DNA of 64,000 nucleotides from Rikenella microfusus DSM 15922 (lineage in GTDB: Bacteria; Bacteroidota; Bacteroidia; Bacteroidales; Rikenellaceae), in the NCBI RefSeq assembly GCF_000427365.1, contig NZ_KE386488.1, forward strand, positions 2,019,882 through 2,083,881, in the 5' to 3' direction. A program made the position numbers and the translations under genes. The notes beneath the pieces were generated by a model, which was not told the DNA's origin, ran no database searches, and was given only the letters and a program-made list of their open reading frames with translations. This document shows, in pieces, positions 1-9,821 of this stretch (positions are counted from its first letter, which is position 1; the number at the start of each line of letters is the position of its first letter).

Positions 1-2
1 AC

Positions 3-2081
3 CTGCGCGACGACGCCGAACGCGCTGCGACGGACGGCGCGAGCCTCGTCAATAAAGACCACCCGCAGGTGATCGAAATCTGGAACCTCGTCTTCATGCA
101 GTTCAACCGCCGGGCCAACGGTTCGTTAGAGCCGCTGCCCGCCCGGCACGTCGATACCGGGATGGGTTTCGAACGCCTCTGTATGGTGATCCAGGGCAAA
201 AAATCGAATTACGACACCGACGTGTTCCAGCCGCTTTTGCAGAAAATCGCGGGGATGGCCTCCGTCGCTTACGGAACCGATCCGAAAAAGGATATCGCCA
301 TGCGCGTCATCGCCGACCACCTGCGGGCCATCGCCTTCTCCATAGCCGACGGCCAGCTGCCCGGCAACGTGAAAGCGGGCTACGTCATCCGCCGTATTCT
401 GCGCCGCGCCGTTCGGTACGGCTATACCTACCTCGGCTTCATCGAACCGTTCATCTGCCGCCTGGTGCCGACGCTCGTGGAACAGATGGGCGGCCAGTTC
501 CCCGAGATCAAAGCCCAGCAGCAACTCATCGAAAAAGTGATCGCCGAAGAAGAAAGTTCGTTCCTGCGAACGCTCGCTACGGGGATCAACCTGCTCGACA
601 GCATCATTCGGAAACTCCCCGAAGGGCGTAAAATCATCGGCGGAAGCGACGCCTTCACCCTGTACGACACCTTCGGTTTCCCGATCGACCTGACGCAGCT
701 GATCGCTTCGGAACAGGGCGTGGAAGTCGATATCGCCGGTTTCGAAAAAGAACTGGAAGCGCAGAAAAACCGCTCGCGCAACGCCTCGGCCGTAGAGACC
801 GACGACTGGGTGGAAGTGCTCCCCGTCGAACAGTCGGAATTCGTGGGGTACGACCACTCCTCCTACCCGGACGTCCGCATCGCCCGCTACCGCCGTGTGA
901 CTTCGAAAGGGAAGACGCACTATCAGATCGTGCTGGACAAGACCCCCTTCTACGGAAACATGGGCGGACAGGTCGGCGATACCGGCTATCTGATCGCACC
1001 GGACGGCGAAAAAACCGTCATCACCGACACCCAAAAGGAGAACAATCTCACGATACACATCGCCTCTTCGCTCCCGTCGGACGTGCGGGCCGGATTCGAA
1101 GCCGTGGTGAACACCGAACGGCGCATGGCGTCGGCGGCCAACCACACGGCGACCCACCTGATGCACCATGCCCTGCGCGAAGTGCTGGGCACGCATGTGG
1201 AACAGAAAGGTTCGCTCGTGACGCCGGACTACCTGCGCTTCGACTTCTCGCATTTCCAGAAAGTGACCGACGAGGAGCTTCGGCAGGTAGAACGCAAGGT
1301 CAATGCGGCGATCCGGGCCAATTTCGTGCTCGAGGAAAACCGCCGCTGCACGATGGATCAGGCCCGCGAGATGGGCGCCATGATGCTCTTCGGCGAAAAA
1401 TACGGCGACACGGTGCGCGTGGTGAAATACGGAAATTCCGTGGAGCTTTGCGGAGGGCTGCATGTCCCCGCTACGGGAAATATCGGCCTGTTCCGTATCA
1501 CCTCCGAAGGATCGAGCGCGGCCGGCATCCGCCGGATCGAGGCCGTAACGGCCGGCGCGGCCGAAGAACTCAGCTATATGCAGGACGACGCCTTCAGGGA
1601 GCTGGGCAAAACCCTGGGGACGAAACAGGTGATAACGGCGATCCGCAAAATGACGGAAGAGAATGCCGAAATGGCTAAACAGATGGCCCAGATCCGCCAG
1701 GCCCGCGACGGTTTCCTGGCTGAAAAACTGATGGATTTCGCCGAACCCGTCGGCGACTACCGCCTGATTTCGCGCCTGCTGGACATCGTTCCCGATTCGG
1801 TCAAAAGCGTTGCGTTCGACCTGCGGAGCCGCATCGAAAATACGGCCATCGTATTCGGCAGCAATTTCGGCGGGAAACCGACCCTGACCGTGGCGCTGAG
1901 CGATTCGGCCGTCGCTTTGGGCCTCAACGCGGGGGTCATCGTGCGCGAAGCGGCCCGCCACATCCAGGGCGGCGGCGGCGGACAGCCCCATTACGCCACG
2001 GCCGGCGGCAAGAACAGCGCTGGTCTCGAAGCGGCGATGAATGCGGCGGTAGAGATCATCAAAGCTAAACTGCAAGCCTGA
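3..2081 (+). CDS. alaS: Alanyl-tRNA synthetase, 5'-truncated by window edge
   Basis: Charges tRNA-Ala with alanine in the cytoplasm. The reading frame is open from base 3, so the gene starts outside the window. The 692 visible residues compare with about 870-880 for a full-length family member, so most of the class II catalytic domain is missing here. Visible parts are the end of the aminoacylation domain (GYVIRRILRRAVRYGY), the editing domain with its HxxxH metal site (NHTATHLMHH, near 1140-1165), the second half of the zinc site (CGGLHV, near 1450) and the glycine-rich C-terminal domain (GGGGGQPHYA). The first in-frame ATG (69) lies in conserved sequence and is not the start. The lipoprotein gene follows after 4 bp, so the two may be co-transcribed. 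Confidence 0.97.
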   Translation: MRDDAERAATDGASLVNKDHPQVIEIWNLVFMQFNRRANGSLEPLPARHVDTGMGFERLCMVIQGKKSNYDTDVFQPLLQKIAGMASVAYGTDPKKDIAMRVIADHLRAIAFSIADGQLPGNVKAGYVIRRILRRAVRYGYTYLGFIEPFICRLVPTLVEQMGGQFPEIKAQQQLIEKVIAEEESSFLRTLATGINLLDSIIRKLPEGRKIIGGSDAFTLYDTFGFPIDLTQLIASEQGVEVDIAGFEKELEAQKNRSRNASAVETDDWVEVLPVEQSEFVGYDHSSYPDVRIARYRRVTSKGKTHYQIVLDKTPFYGNMGGQVGDTGYLIAPDGEKTVITDTQKENNLTIHIASSLPSDVRAGFEAVVNTERRMASAANHTATHLMHHALREVLGTHVEQKGSLVTPDYLRFDFSHFQKVTDEELRQVERKVNAAIRANFVLEENRRCTMDQAREMGAMMLFGEKYGDTVRVVKYGNSVELCGGLHVPATGNIGLFRITSEGSSAAGIRRIEAVTAGAAEELSYMQDDAFRELGKTLGTKQVITAIRKMTEENAEMAKQMAQIRQARDGFLAEKLMDFAEPVGDYRLISRLLDIVPDSVKSVAFDLRSRIENTAIVFGSNFGGKPTLTVALSDSAVALGLNAGVIVREAARHIQGGGGGQPHYATAGGKNSAGLEAAMNAAVEIIKAKLQA

Positions 2082-2085
2082 CGCG

Positions 2086-3018
2086 ATGAAGCATTTCCGC
2101 CTCTTGTCCATCGGTCTGGCCCTCGCCGGGGTATTGGCCGGCATCGTCTCCTGCGACCGCAGCCCGGAGCGAAAGACGACCATCGCCGTCGTGCCGAAAG
2201 TGGACGACGCTTCGGTGGCCGCGGCGAAAGCGGCGGCCCTGGCCGCCAGGGATCTTTACGACATCCGGGTACGCTGGGACGTGTCGCGCAGCCCGACGGC
2301 CGAATCGCAGACCGAACTGATCGGCAAGCTGGTAGAGGCCGGCGTGGACGGTATCCTGATCAGCTGCATCGATGCGGAAGGGGTCAAAGAGGCGATCGAC
2401 GACGCCGTGAAAGCGGGGGTGAAAGTGGGGACTTTCGACTCGGATTGCCCGGAAAGCAGTCGCAGTTTCCATATCGGTTCGGATAATGCGGCGGCGGGGG
2501 CGCTGGCGGCCTCGACCCTGCAAGCGCTTTGCGCCGAAGCGGGACGACCGGCGACGGGAATCGGCGTATTCGGCGGCGCGGCCGGGGATACGGCGATGGG
2601 AGCGCGGCTGAAAGCCTTCCTCGCGGCGGTACCCGACACGGCCGCATTGCTCTGGTCGGGCGACGCCGCTTCGACGGGACGGACTCAGGTAACGGATTTC
2701 CTGACCGAAAACGCGCAATTGCCGGTCAATGGGGTCCTGTTCCTGTCGAGCACGGCGGTGATCGAAGGGCCTGGGGCCGTTCAGCGGCTCGACAGCCTGT
2801 GCCGTCCGACGGCCGACGAAGGGGCTGCCGCGGCTGCGGTCTTTTTCGATACGTCGGACGAACTGTTGGAATTCGTCGGAAGCATGCCCCACTGCGCCGC
2901 GATCCGACAGGATTTCGGAGCGATGGTGTCAGGCGGCATCGACCGCCTGCTGAAAGCCATACGGAATGAACCGGTCGGCGAGACGATTACCTTTACGCCT
3001 GTCGAAGCGGTCAGGTAA
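2086..3018 (+). CDS. Periplasmic sugar-binding-type lipoprotein (Peripla_BP_4 fold)
   Basis: A 310-residue exported lipoprotein. The N-terminus has a hydrophobic stretch ending in a lipobox with Cys23 (AGIVSC). The mature part resembles LacI/RbsB-type solute-binding proteins: TIAVVPK strand, 'LVEAGVDGILIS' and 'AVKAGVKVGTFDSDCP' repeats, then 'HIGSDNAAAGALAAS', the typical ligand-hinge segment. It starts 4 bp after alaS, and no ABC transporter or kinase gene is next to it. The ligand cannot be read from the sequence. It may be a stand-alone sensor or binding protein. Fold assignment is good, function is open. Confidence 0.8.
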   Translation: MKHFRLLSIGLALAGVLAGIVSCDRSPERKTTIAVVPKVDDASVAAAKAAALAARDLYDIRVRWDVSRSPTAESQTELIGKLVEAGVDGILISCIDAEGVKEAIDDAVKAGVKVGTFDSDCPESSRSFHIGSDNAAAGALAASTLQALCAEAGRPATGIGVFGGAAGDTAMGARLKAFLAAVPDTAALLWSGDAASTGRTQVTDFLTENAQLPVNGVLFLSSTAVIEGPGAVQRLDSLCRPTADEGAAAAAVFFDTSDELLEFVGSMPHCAAIRQDFGAMVSGGIDRLLKAIRNEPVGETITFTPVEAVR

Positions 3019-3714
3019 CCACCCTCCGGCTTATTACTGCGATTATTTGCGAGTTAAAAGTGCGGTTATTAAAAAGGGACGCAGGCTGTGGGGTTGGGGT
3101 ACTTACAGCCCGGTTCGAGTGCCGAGCGGCGCCGGGCCTCCGCTGCGGGAGACCCGCAATTCGCCGCTCTACGCGTCGGAAGTTGCGACCGCTCCCAGGC
3201 GTCCGACCCGAATGAAAAATTAACCGTACGGTTAAATGGCCCGGACATAATTTGCGACCTTCAGGTCGCGCAGGTCGCAGCTTCTCGCAGCGAAGTCCGG
3301 CCCGCCTACTGACGCGGAAACTTATTTTTAACCCTACTTTTAATTTGCGGATTCAAGGCCGGAGCCAGCGTGGACTGCTTGCAGGCCTACGCCGGGGGTG
3401 GCTCCGGCCTGACTAAGGGAAAATATCGAAATAAACCGTAAGTTTATGTGAAAAGGCTGTGGCTGTGTAAACGCAACGATTCGGGACAACTACAGCCCGG
3501 TGCGAGTGCCGGGCGGCGGCGCGTCTCCACGCGGGGCGGGAACCGCCCGACGGAGAAGGAAACGTTACCGAACAACCTACAGGTCCCGACACAGCCCCGT
3601 ACCTGACAACGGAAGACGATGCACGGTTTTTGCAGAGATAAACTCTCCTTGCGAGTCTGTACGGCGAAAGACCGCAAACTGACAAGCGATTTTTATTTTA
3701 ACCACGATAAGACC
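3019..3714. repeat. Intergenic repeat-cassette mosaic
   Basis: No gene is supported here. In order: an A-like palindrome near 3053-3072, a B-type cassette in reverse orientation (about 3108-3215), a perfect A palindrome TTAACCGTACGGTTAA at 3220-3235, a B variant with 'gacctTcaggtcg' hairpin (3240-3320), a degenerate A at 3329-3344, a C cassette (ggagccagcg ... ggtggctccgg hairpin, about 3350-3412) and a degenerate A at 3431-3447. The last 100 bases are the gpmI leader. Short ORFs here are by-products of the repeats. Confidence 0.75.
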
Positions 3715-5232
3715 ATGAAAAACAAAGTATTGCTGATGATTCTCGATGGGTGGGGCAAAGGCGACCACACCAAACGAGACGCGATCTATTCGGCCCATCC
3801 CGAATTTATCGATTCGCTGATGGCGAAATACCCCAACGCCGAACTGCTGACCAGCGGCGAGAACGTCGGACTGCCGGACGGACAGATGGGCAACTCCGAA
3901 GTGGGGCACCAGAATATCGGCGCCGGACGGATCATCTACCAGGACCTGGTAAAAATCAACCGTGCGTCGAAAGACGGCTCGATTATGAAAAATCCGGAGA
4001 TCGTGGCCGCATTCGAATATGCCCAAAAGAACGGCAAAGCCGTGCATTTCATGGGGCTCGTTTCGGCCGGCGGTGTACACAGCTCGCTCGATCACCTGTT
4101 CACCCTGTGCGACATCGCGAAACACTACGGCATCGCCGACACCTACGTGCACGCCTTTATGGACGGCCGCGACACCGACCCAAAGAGCGGTGCGGGCTAC
4201 CTCCGCGAACTCGAAGCGCATATGGCCCAATCGACCGGTAAAATCGCATCGGTCATCGGCCGTTATTATGCGATGGACCGCGACAAACGCTGGGAGCGCG
4301 TTAAGAAGGCTTACGACCTGATCGTCGAAGGGACGGGCAAAAAGGCGACCGATGCTGTCAAAGCCGTCGAAGAATCCTATGCCGAAGGGGTCACCGACGA
4401 ATTCATCAAACCGATCGCCATCACCGACGCGGCCGGGCAGCCGGTCGGTCTCATCCGGGAGGGCGACATGGTGATCTTCTTCAACTACCGCAACGACCGC
4501 GCCAAAGAGCTGACGCAGGTGTTGACGCAGTGCGACATGCCCGACCAGGGAATGCACACCATTCCGCTCTATTATTGCACCATGACCCCCTACGACTCGT
4601 CGTTCAAAGGGCTTCATATCCTGTTCGACAAAGAAAACGTGGAGAACACGCTCGGCGAATGGATCTCGAAACAGGGCCTCACGCAGCTGCGCATTGCCGA
4701 AACCGAAAAATTCGCCCACGTGACCTTCTTTTTCAACGGTGGCCGCGAACAGCCTTTCGAAGGCGAAAAACGGATCCTGATCAACTCGCCGAAGGTAGCC
4801 ACCTACGATTTGCAGCCCGAAATGAGCGCCTATCTGGTGGCCGAAGCGTTGGTGAAAGACATCAAGGCCGAGGCTCCGGACTTCATCTGCCTGAATTTCG
4901 CCAACGGCGACATGGTGGGGCATACCGGGGTGTACGAAGCGATCGAAAAAGCGGTCAAGGCTGTGGATGCCTGCGTCAGGGAGGTGGTGACCGCCGCACG
5001 GGAAGCGGGCTATACGATCCTGATCTGTGCCGACCACGGGAATGCGGACAATGCGATTAATCCCGACGGTACGCCGAATACGGCCCACTCGCTGAATCCG
5101 GTGCCGTTGATCGTTGTTTCCGACACGATCAAGGAGGTGCATAACGGCGTTCTGGCCGACCTGGCGCCGACGGTGCTCAAGATCATGGGCATCGAACAAC
5201 CCGCTGAGATGACCGGACACGCGCTGGTCTAA
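3715..5232 (+). CDS. gpmI: 2,3-bisphosphoglycerate-independent phosphoglycerate mutase
   Basis: Glycolysis and gluconeogenesis: interconverts 3- and 2-phosphoglycerate using two Mn ions and a phosphoserine intermediate. The start at ATG 3715 ([14 protein letters not shown]) gives 505 residues, the family's normal size. An upstream in-frame ATG at 3619 would add a non-conserved 32-residue leader. Metal ligand Asp11 (DGWG), catalytic Ser61 in [10 protein letters not shown], the substrate segment [11 protein letters not shown], and the C-terminal phosphatase-like metal motifs ([17 protein letters not shown]) are all present. It is monocistronic, with a strong terminator 25 bp downstream. Confidence 0.97.
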   Translation: MKNKVLLMILDGWGKGDHTKRDAIYSAHPEFIDSLMAKYPNAELLTSGENVGLPDGQMGNSEVGHQNIGAGRIIYQDLVKINRASKDGSIMKNPEIVAAFEYAQKNGKAVHFMGLVSAGGVHSSLDHLFTLCDIAKHYGIADTYVHAFMDGRDTDPKSGAGYLRELEAHMAQSTGKIASVIGRYYAMDRDKRWERVKKAYDLIVEGTGKKATDAVKAVEESYAEGVTDEFIKPIAITDAAGQPVGLIREGDMVIFFNYRNDRAKELTQVLTQCDMPDQGMHTIPLYYCTMTPYDSSFKGLHILFDKENVENTLGEWISKQGLTQLRIAETEKFAHVTFFFNGGREQPFEGEKRILINSPKVATYDLQPEMSAYLVAEALVKDIKAEAPDFICLNFANGDMVGHTGVYEAIEKAVKAVDACVREVVTAAREAGYTILICADHGNADNAINPDGTPNTAHSLNPVPLIVVSDTIKEVHNGVLADLAPTVLKIMGIEQPAEMTGHALV

Positions 5233-5256
5233 AGGCGCCTGCGAGGGTTATTAGGG

Positions 5257-5298
5257 CCGTCCCGGAATACAAGCGTTATCCCTTGTATTCCGGGACGG
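5257..5298 (+). terminator. Intrinsic terminator of gpmI
   Basis: Perfect 17-bp arms (5257-5273 and 5282-5298) with an 8-nt loop, followed by TCTTATTT. It starts 25 bp after the gpmI stop. Confidence 0.85.
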
Positions 5299-5478
5299 TC
5301 TTATTTGAACGAATCGGCGGATTGCCGTCGATTGCCGCCGGGGTATTCCCTTCGGGACGTATCGTCTGTCCGCCGGCGGTCGATGGGTCGCCGGGCGGAG
5401 CGGATTTCCGCTGTCCGGTGCGGCCGGGTGCCGATAAATGTTTATCTTCGAAAATCGGAACGACGGTAAACGATTCTT

Positions 5479-6108
5479 ATGGAAAAAAACACCCAACCGG
5501 AGTGGCTCGCATGGGCCAAAGAACTGCAATTCATCGCCCAGGCGGGGCTGACCTATTCGCGGGATCCGTTCGACCGGGAACGCTTCGGACGTATCCGGGA
5601 AATAGCGGCTGAAATACTCAGCCTGCGGAGCGGCCTGTCTTTGGAAACAGTGAAAGGCTTGTTTTGCAACGAGGAGGGTTTCCAGACTCCGAAACTCGAC
5701 AGCCGGGCTGCTGTTTTCCGGGACGGCCGGATTTTGCTGGTGCAGGAGCGTAACGGGACCTGGGCACTGCCCGGAGGATGGGTGGACATCGACCAGAGCG
5801 TCCGGTCGAATACCGAAAAGGAGGTGAGGGAGGAGGCGGGACTGGAGGTCGAGGCTGTGCGGCTCATCGCCGTGCAGGACCGGAACCTGCACAACCGGCC
5901 GCCTTATGCCTACAACGTGTGCAAGGTGTTCGTCTTTTGCGAACCGAAGGACGGCGGGTTCCGTCCCAATGCGGAGACGGTGGCGAGCGGCTATTTCGGT
6001 CTGGACGAACTGCCCGCGCCGTTGGCGGAAGAGAAAGTTTCGAGGGCGCAGATCGAGATGTGTTTCGCGGCGGCTGCCGATCCCGATTGGCAGGTTTTGT
6101 TCGACTGA
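5479..6108 (+). CDS. Nudix hydrolase with NUDIX_N_2 domain
   Basis: A 209-residue hydrolase of nucleoside-diphosphate-linked compounds, probably of the ADP-ribose pyrophosphatase-like branch. Residues 1-65 match the helical N-terminal domain of this branch (EWLAWAKELQFIAQAGLTYS, then DPFDRERFGRIREIAAEIL). The Nudix box spans residues 100-122 and reads G-x5-Q-x7-KEVREEAGL, so the first Glu is Gln106 and the Arg is Lys114. The metal-binding Glu115, Glu118 and Glu119 are intact, so activity is still likely. The upstream 246-bp gap carries the gpmI terminator and a TATCTTCG element resembling a -7 box at about 5450. The substrate is not deducible. Confidence 0.88.
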   Translation: MEKNTQPEWLAWAKELQFIAQAGLTYSRDPFDRERFGRIREIAAEILSLRSGLSLETVKGLFCNEEGFQTPKLDSRAAVFRDGRILLVQERNGTWALPGGWVDIDQSVRSNTEKEVREEAGLEVEAVRLIAVQDRNLHNRPPYAYNVCKVFVFCEPKDGGFRPNAETVASGYFGLDELPAPLAEEKVSRAQIEMCFAAAADPDWQVLFD

Positions 6109-6577
6109 ATCCGCATAGTCTTGTGCGGCTTTACGCGGCTTTTCGTTTTCGGCTCGTCCGGGAGTTTCAGTTTATTGCCGGAATTTGCGCTGTCTGTGGT
6201 AGCGGGGTGCGTATCCGGAAAGATTTTAAGTCGTAAGGTTTAATTGTACGGTTAATATTTCATTCGAGTCGGGCGCACGGGAATCTTCGGAAAGTTACAG
6301 CCCGGATCGAGTGCCGAGCGGCACCGCGCTTCCCGTGGGAAAACCTCCGGCCCGCATAACTCGCTACGCTCGCCGCAGAACAAACGAAGATCGCCGCATG
6401 TGCAATTTCCTCCGAGCAAGGGAGGTAAATCATCGTAAGAGCCAGCCCTTCGCAGACAGTACCGAACGGCCCTTATGCCGGGCAGGGGCGGTACCTCAGG
6501 CGCTTCACGGGGGACCGTAACCGCTCCGAAACCTACCGAATGACGGGCCGTAATTACCTCGACAAACAACCCGACGA
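6109..6577. repeat. Intergenic repeat cassettes between convergent genes
   Basis: Separates the Nudix gene (+) from the serine hydrolase (-). It holds an A-like palindrome at about 6238-6256 (tttaattgtacggttaata) followed by a B cassette (cattcgagtcgggcgc, then gcccggatcgagtgccgagc, to about 6365). From 6370 to 6577 no gene or clear repeat is recognised. Confidence 0.6.
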
Positions 6578-8056
6578 TCAATTCCCGACCTCTCCCATCA
6601 GGCTGTCCGCTTCGAACATGTCCTTTTCCGGCCACTCCGTCACCTTGCCGAACGCCTGCCGCAGCATCGCGCCGATATGCGTGTGGAAGCGCGAACCCTT
6701 CCAACTGCTCGTATTGGTGACGAACACCCACACATAGCCGTTGCTCTGCTTGCGCAGCAACGCGTTCGTGCCCGCCATCGTCCCGGTGCGCGACCACGTC
6801 CCGTCCGCATAAGCGTGCATCCAGCCGATCGGCAGTTCGCCCTTGACCTCCTGCGTCATCCGACGCACGGTCGAACGATGCAGGATATCCATCCGCGACG
6901 GATCGCCGTCGATCGCCGCCACGAACTTCAAAAGCTCCGTCGGTGAAGCCACCCAGCCCCCCGCGCCGCTCAACCCCTGAATATCGTTGCCGCCGTCGCT
7001 CTTGGGCACCATTGCGCCCGTACCGTCGCAGGCCGGAACCGCCTCCGCCTCCTTCGTCTCGTAATAACGCACCTCGTTCGGGAACTTGTCCGCATGGCGG
7101 CTCCGTCCGATATGCATGTCGAAACATCCCGCCGGAGCCAGGATATTGTCCTGCACATACCGCTCGTACGGCAGACCGGAAACCTTCTCGATCACTTTCG
7201 ACAGTACCACATACCCCAGATTCGAATAGTATGTCCTCGTCCCCGGCCGGTATCCCAGCCCGCTGCGCACGGCGTATTCCACGTAATCGTCCGTACTGTA
7301 CGGCGGCTGCCGTTGCAATACCCGTTCCACGATCTGCCAGTCGAACATCGGATCGCCTGCCCGCACGGTGAAACCGCCCCGATGCCGCAGGAGCTGTTCG
7401 ACGGTCACCTGCTCCAGCCGCTTGTCCGTGTAACGGCAGAAACGGTCGTCGCCGAGAAGACCTTTTCGACCGAATACCCGGTCTTCCAGCCTCAGTTTAC
7501 CCTCCTCCCACAGCTTCATCACCGCCGTGGCCGTGATGAGTTTCGACAACGACGCGATCCGCAGGATATGGCGCACCTCCATCGGTTCGCCGTCCTCCCG
7601 GTCGGCCCAGCCGTAGCCCTTGGCATAAATCAGGTTGCCGTCCTTCATAATGGCCAGCGAAGCGCCGGTCAGCTCCCATTTCCGCATGAAAGCCAGCACC
7701 GCCCGGTCGAACTTCACGGCTTCGGGCAGTTCGCTGTCCGCATTGCTCAGTATCTGGTTCAGCGGTTTCGGCGCAGCCGGCAGCGTATCGCCCGCAGCGA
7801 CCGCCGTCCGGCAGGAGGGACCGGCGAACCAGTGCCAGGGCCGGGCGACCGACAGGAAAATCAACGTCCCGACGATCCAGAAAAAACGTTTGACGCTTTT
7901 CTTCAATCTCCGCCGTTTCCGCTTCGGAGGGCGGGGACGGCGAGGCCCCGCCCCGGGACCCGCCGGTTCCCTGACGGGAACGGCGCCGTGCGGAATATGC
8001 GGCACGCGGGGAGGATAAGGAGTATATACGGGTCTGCGGTCGGTCATCGGCGCCAA
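6578..8056 (-). CDS. Membrane-anchored serine hydrolase, class C beta-lactamase family
   Basis: A penicillin-binding-protein-like serine hydrolase of 492 residues (PF00144 fold). The N-terminus is a Pro/Arg-rich cytoplasmic tail of about 55 residues and one membrane helix (about 57-73), with the catalytic domain outside. The active-site SxxK is Ser169-Lys172 (ASLSK) and the YxN motif is Y277-S-N279 (YYSNLGY). Such proteins range from D-Ala-D-Ala peptidases to esterases, so 'beta-lactamase' should not be assumed. It starts 19 bp after the metallophosphoesterase stop, suggesting one transcript. ATG 8047 is an alternative start. The very basic tail is unusual. Confidence 0.88.
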   Translation of the reverse strand: MAPMTDRRPVYTPYPPRVPHIPHGAVPVREPAGPGAGPRRPRPPKRKRRRLKKSVKRFFWIVGTLIFLSVARPWHWFAGPSCRTAVAAGDTLPAAPKPLNQILSNADSELPEAVKFDRAVLAFMRKWELTGASLAIMKDGNLIYAKGYGWADREDGEPMEVRHILRIASLSKLITATAVMKLWEEGKLRLEDRVFGRKGLLGDDRFCRYTDKRLEQVTVEQLLRHRGGFTVRAGDPMFDWQIVERVLQRQPPYSTDDYVEYAVRSGLGYRPGTRTYYSNLGYVVLSKVIEKVSGLPYERYVQDNILAPAGCFDMHIGRSRHADKFPNEVRYYETKEAEAVPACDGTGAMVPKSDGGNDIQGLSGAGGWVASPTELLKFVAAIDGDPSRMDILHRSTVRRMTQEVKGELPIGWMHAYADGTWSRTGTMAGTNALLRKQSNGYVWVFVTNTSSWKGSRFHTHIGAMLRQAFGKVTEWPEKDMFEADSLMGEVGN

Positions 8057-8075
8057 TGTCGTCTATTTCGGTCGG

Positions 8076-9044
8076 TCAGAATTTCAGTTTGCGGCTCTGC
8101 TGCGACGGCGAACAGCGGTACGGTTTCGTCGCCAGTTTCCGCGGATCGGGCGCCGGAGGCAGGTAGCTCCCTTCGACACCTTCGACGGTCAGCCGGCCCC
8201 GCGTGTCAATCGTAAAGACCGCATAGAGCGGCACCGCGTACGGAATGCAGTACGACAGGCTGGGATACGCCCGGTAGACGGAGTCGGGGTAATGCGCCCG
8301 GTTTTCGAACGCCTCCCCGCCCCAGATATAACTCGCGCTGTTCATCTGTAAATAGTGGATGCCGTCGATCGTGAAATGGCTGTCGCTGTGGTTATGTCCT
8401 CCTATGACGGCTGCGATACGCGTGCCGTTGTCCCGCGCCTCGGTAATGATCCGGTGGAGCGGGGCATATTGTTCTACCCGATCGAAGCGATCGTTGAGCG
8501 GAGCGTGGGTGAAGATGACGACGATTTTCGACCGGTCGGCTAGCTGTTCCCGAAGCCATTCGGCCTGGCCGTCGCCCACGTGTTCGCGTACCGGGGCGCC
8601 GTAATAGTTCCCGTTCGCATAGGGGTGCTCGTTCCCTTCGCTGTCGAGAAAAAAGTTGGTATCCAGCACGATAAAACGGAATTTTCCGCGATCGAAGCGG
8701 TAGTAAGGCGCTTCGATACCGAAAAAGTCCATATAGGTCCGCTTGTCGGAACGATCCATATCGTGGTTGCCCAGCACATGGTAGACAGGCATGGAGGACG
8801 AATCGAGGATGTCGCGGATCACGCGGTTCTGCGGTATCGGAAAGGCGAGGTCGCCGAGGTCGATCAGGAAATCGGCGTCGTTCTTTTCCGCGACGGAGAC
8901 GATTTTTCGCAAGGCATCCGGCCGGCCGGGAATCAGATCCTGGTGCAGGTCGGTGAAGAGTACGAAACGCACGCGTTCGGCGGCTTGCGCCGGCAGGGTC
9001 AGCGTCGATAGCAGCAGACCGACAGCAAGAAGTATCTTTTTCAT
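8076..9044 (-). CDS. Secreted calcineurin-like metallophosphoesterase
   Basis: A 322-residue exported phosphoesterase with a cleavable signal peptide (residues 1-21, ending AQA). All dimetal motifs of the family are visible in order: FTDLHQD, DLGD, VLGNHDMD, FTHAP and GGHNHS. It probably removes phosphate from small periplasmic substrates such as nucleotides or phospho-alcohols, but the substrate is unknown. It lies upstream of the serine hydrolase on the same strand with 19 bp between. The 102-bp gap to bioD makes it a separate unit or the tail of the biotin operon. Confidence 0.88.
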   Translation of the reverse strand: MKKILLAVGLLLSTLTLPAQAAERVRFVLFTDLHQDLIPGRPDALRKIVSVAEKNDADFLIDLGDLAFPIPQNRVIRDILDSSSMPVYHVLGNHDMDRSDKRTYMDFFGIEAPYYRFDRGKFRFIVLDTNFFLDSEGNEHPYANGNYYGAPVREHVGDGQAEWLREQLADRSKIVVIFTHAPLNDRFDRVEQYAPLHRIITEARDNGTRIAAVIGGHNHSDSHFTIDGIHYLQMNSASYIWGGEAFENRAHYPDSVYRAYPSLSYCIPYAVPLYAVFTIDTRGRLTVEGVEGSYLPPAPDPRKLATKPYRCSPSQQSRKLKF

Positions 9045-9146
9045 ATTATGGATTCGGGTTAAGTCTCGTAAAATCGCCGCACGGCAGGGGAAGGTCGCCG
9101 TTTCCGCCGCCGGCCGGCAAAAGGAGGCTTCAGGGAACGGACATCC

Positions 9147-9821
9147 CTACGCCCCCTTCGGAATATCGACGATCCGCGCCTGCGGATAATAGACCCGCAG
9201 GTAGTCGGCAATGTAGGCCCTCGTGTCCGCCGCAATGACGGGATCGCCCTCCGGGTAGAGCTTCCAGAGCACGGCGGCGATCCGGATATTCCGGGCGCGG
9301 CAGGCTTCGAAACTGAGCAACGTATGGTTCAGGCTGCCCAGGCGGGCCGAAGTGACGAACAGCAGCGGCAGGTCGTGTTCCGCCACATAATCGGCGGTCA
9401 GGTATTGGTGCGGTTCCCCGGCCGGGGCGAACGGCGCGAGAGGAACCAGCAGTCCGCCTGCCCCTTCGACCAGTACGATATCGTATCGTTCCGCCAGTTT
9501 CTGCGTGGCGGCCGCGATCACCGAAGTGTCCACCCGAGTTTCCTCCAGCGCGGCGGCCAGGTGCGGCGAAGCCGGAAATCGGTAGACGACCGGGCAGGTC
9601 GTACGGTCGAGATCGGCCGGTTGAAGGGGAATCCCCATCAGCCGCCGGTGCAGGGCGATGTCTTCCGAAGCGTCGGTATTTCCTGTTTGGATAAATTTCT
9701 GGGTAATGACTCGTTCGCCCTGCTCGGCGAGCATGCGGGCCAGTATGCCGGTGGCGTAACTTTTGCCGGCATCGGTGTCGATGCCGCTGACGAAATAGAC
9801 GCCGTGTGGGAGTAAGGTCAT
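9147..9821 (-). CDS. bioD: Dethiobiotin synthetase
   Basis: ATP-dependent closure of the ureido ring of dethiobiotin, the penultimate step of biotin synthesis. The start at 9821 (MTLLPHGVYFVSGIDTD) gives 224 residues. The ORF runs open further upstream, but that part is an out-of-context shadow of bioC. The P-loop is GIDTDAGKS (residues 13-21), with Ser in place of the more common Thr. 'VEGAGGLLVPL' carries the conserved glycine-rich substrate loop. The start codon overlaps the bioC stop by 4 bp (ATGA), so translation is coupled. Confidence 0.95.
   Translation of the reverse strand: MTLLPHGVYFVSGIDTDAGKSYATGILARMLAEQGERVITQKFIQTGNTDASEDIALHRRLMGIPLQPADLDRTTCPVVYRFPASPHLAAALEETRVDTSVIAAATQKLAERYDIVLVEGAGGLLVPLAPFAPAGEPHQYLTADYVAEHDLPLLFVTSARLGSLNHTLLSFEACRARNIRIAAVLWKLYPEGDPVIAADTRAYIADYLRVYYPQARIVDIPKGA

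Noticed and set aside
126-2183. 685-residue open frame antisense to alaS
   Set aside because: Arises from GC-rich codon bias. Composition is His/Arg/Asp/Val-rich with no family features, and it lies fully opposite a certain gene. The same holds for the long frames opposite gpmI, the S9 peptidase, glyS and DPP IV.
3019-3714. CRISPR-like repetition
   Set aside because: Repeats differ in length and spacing and alternate between cassette types. There are no regular spacers and no cas genes.
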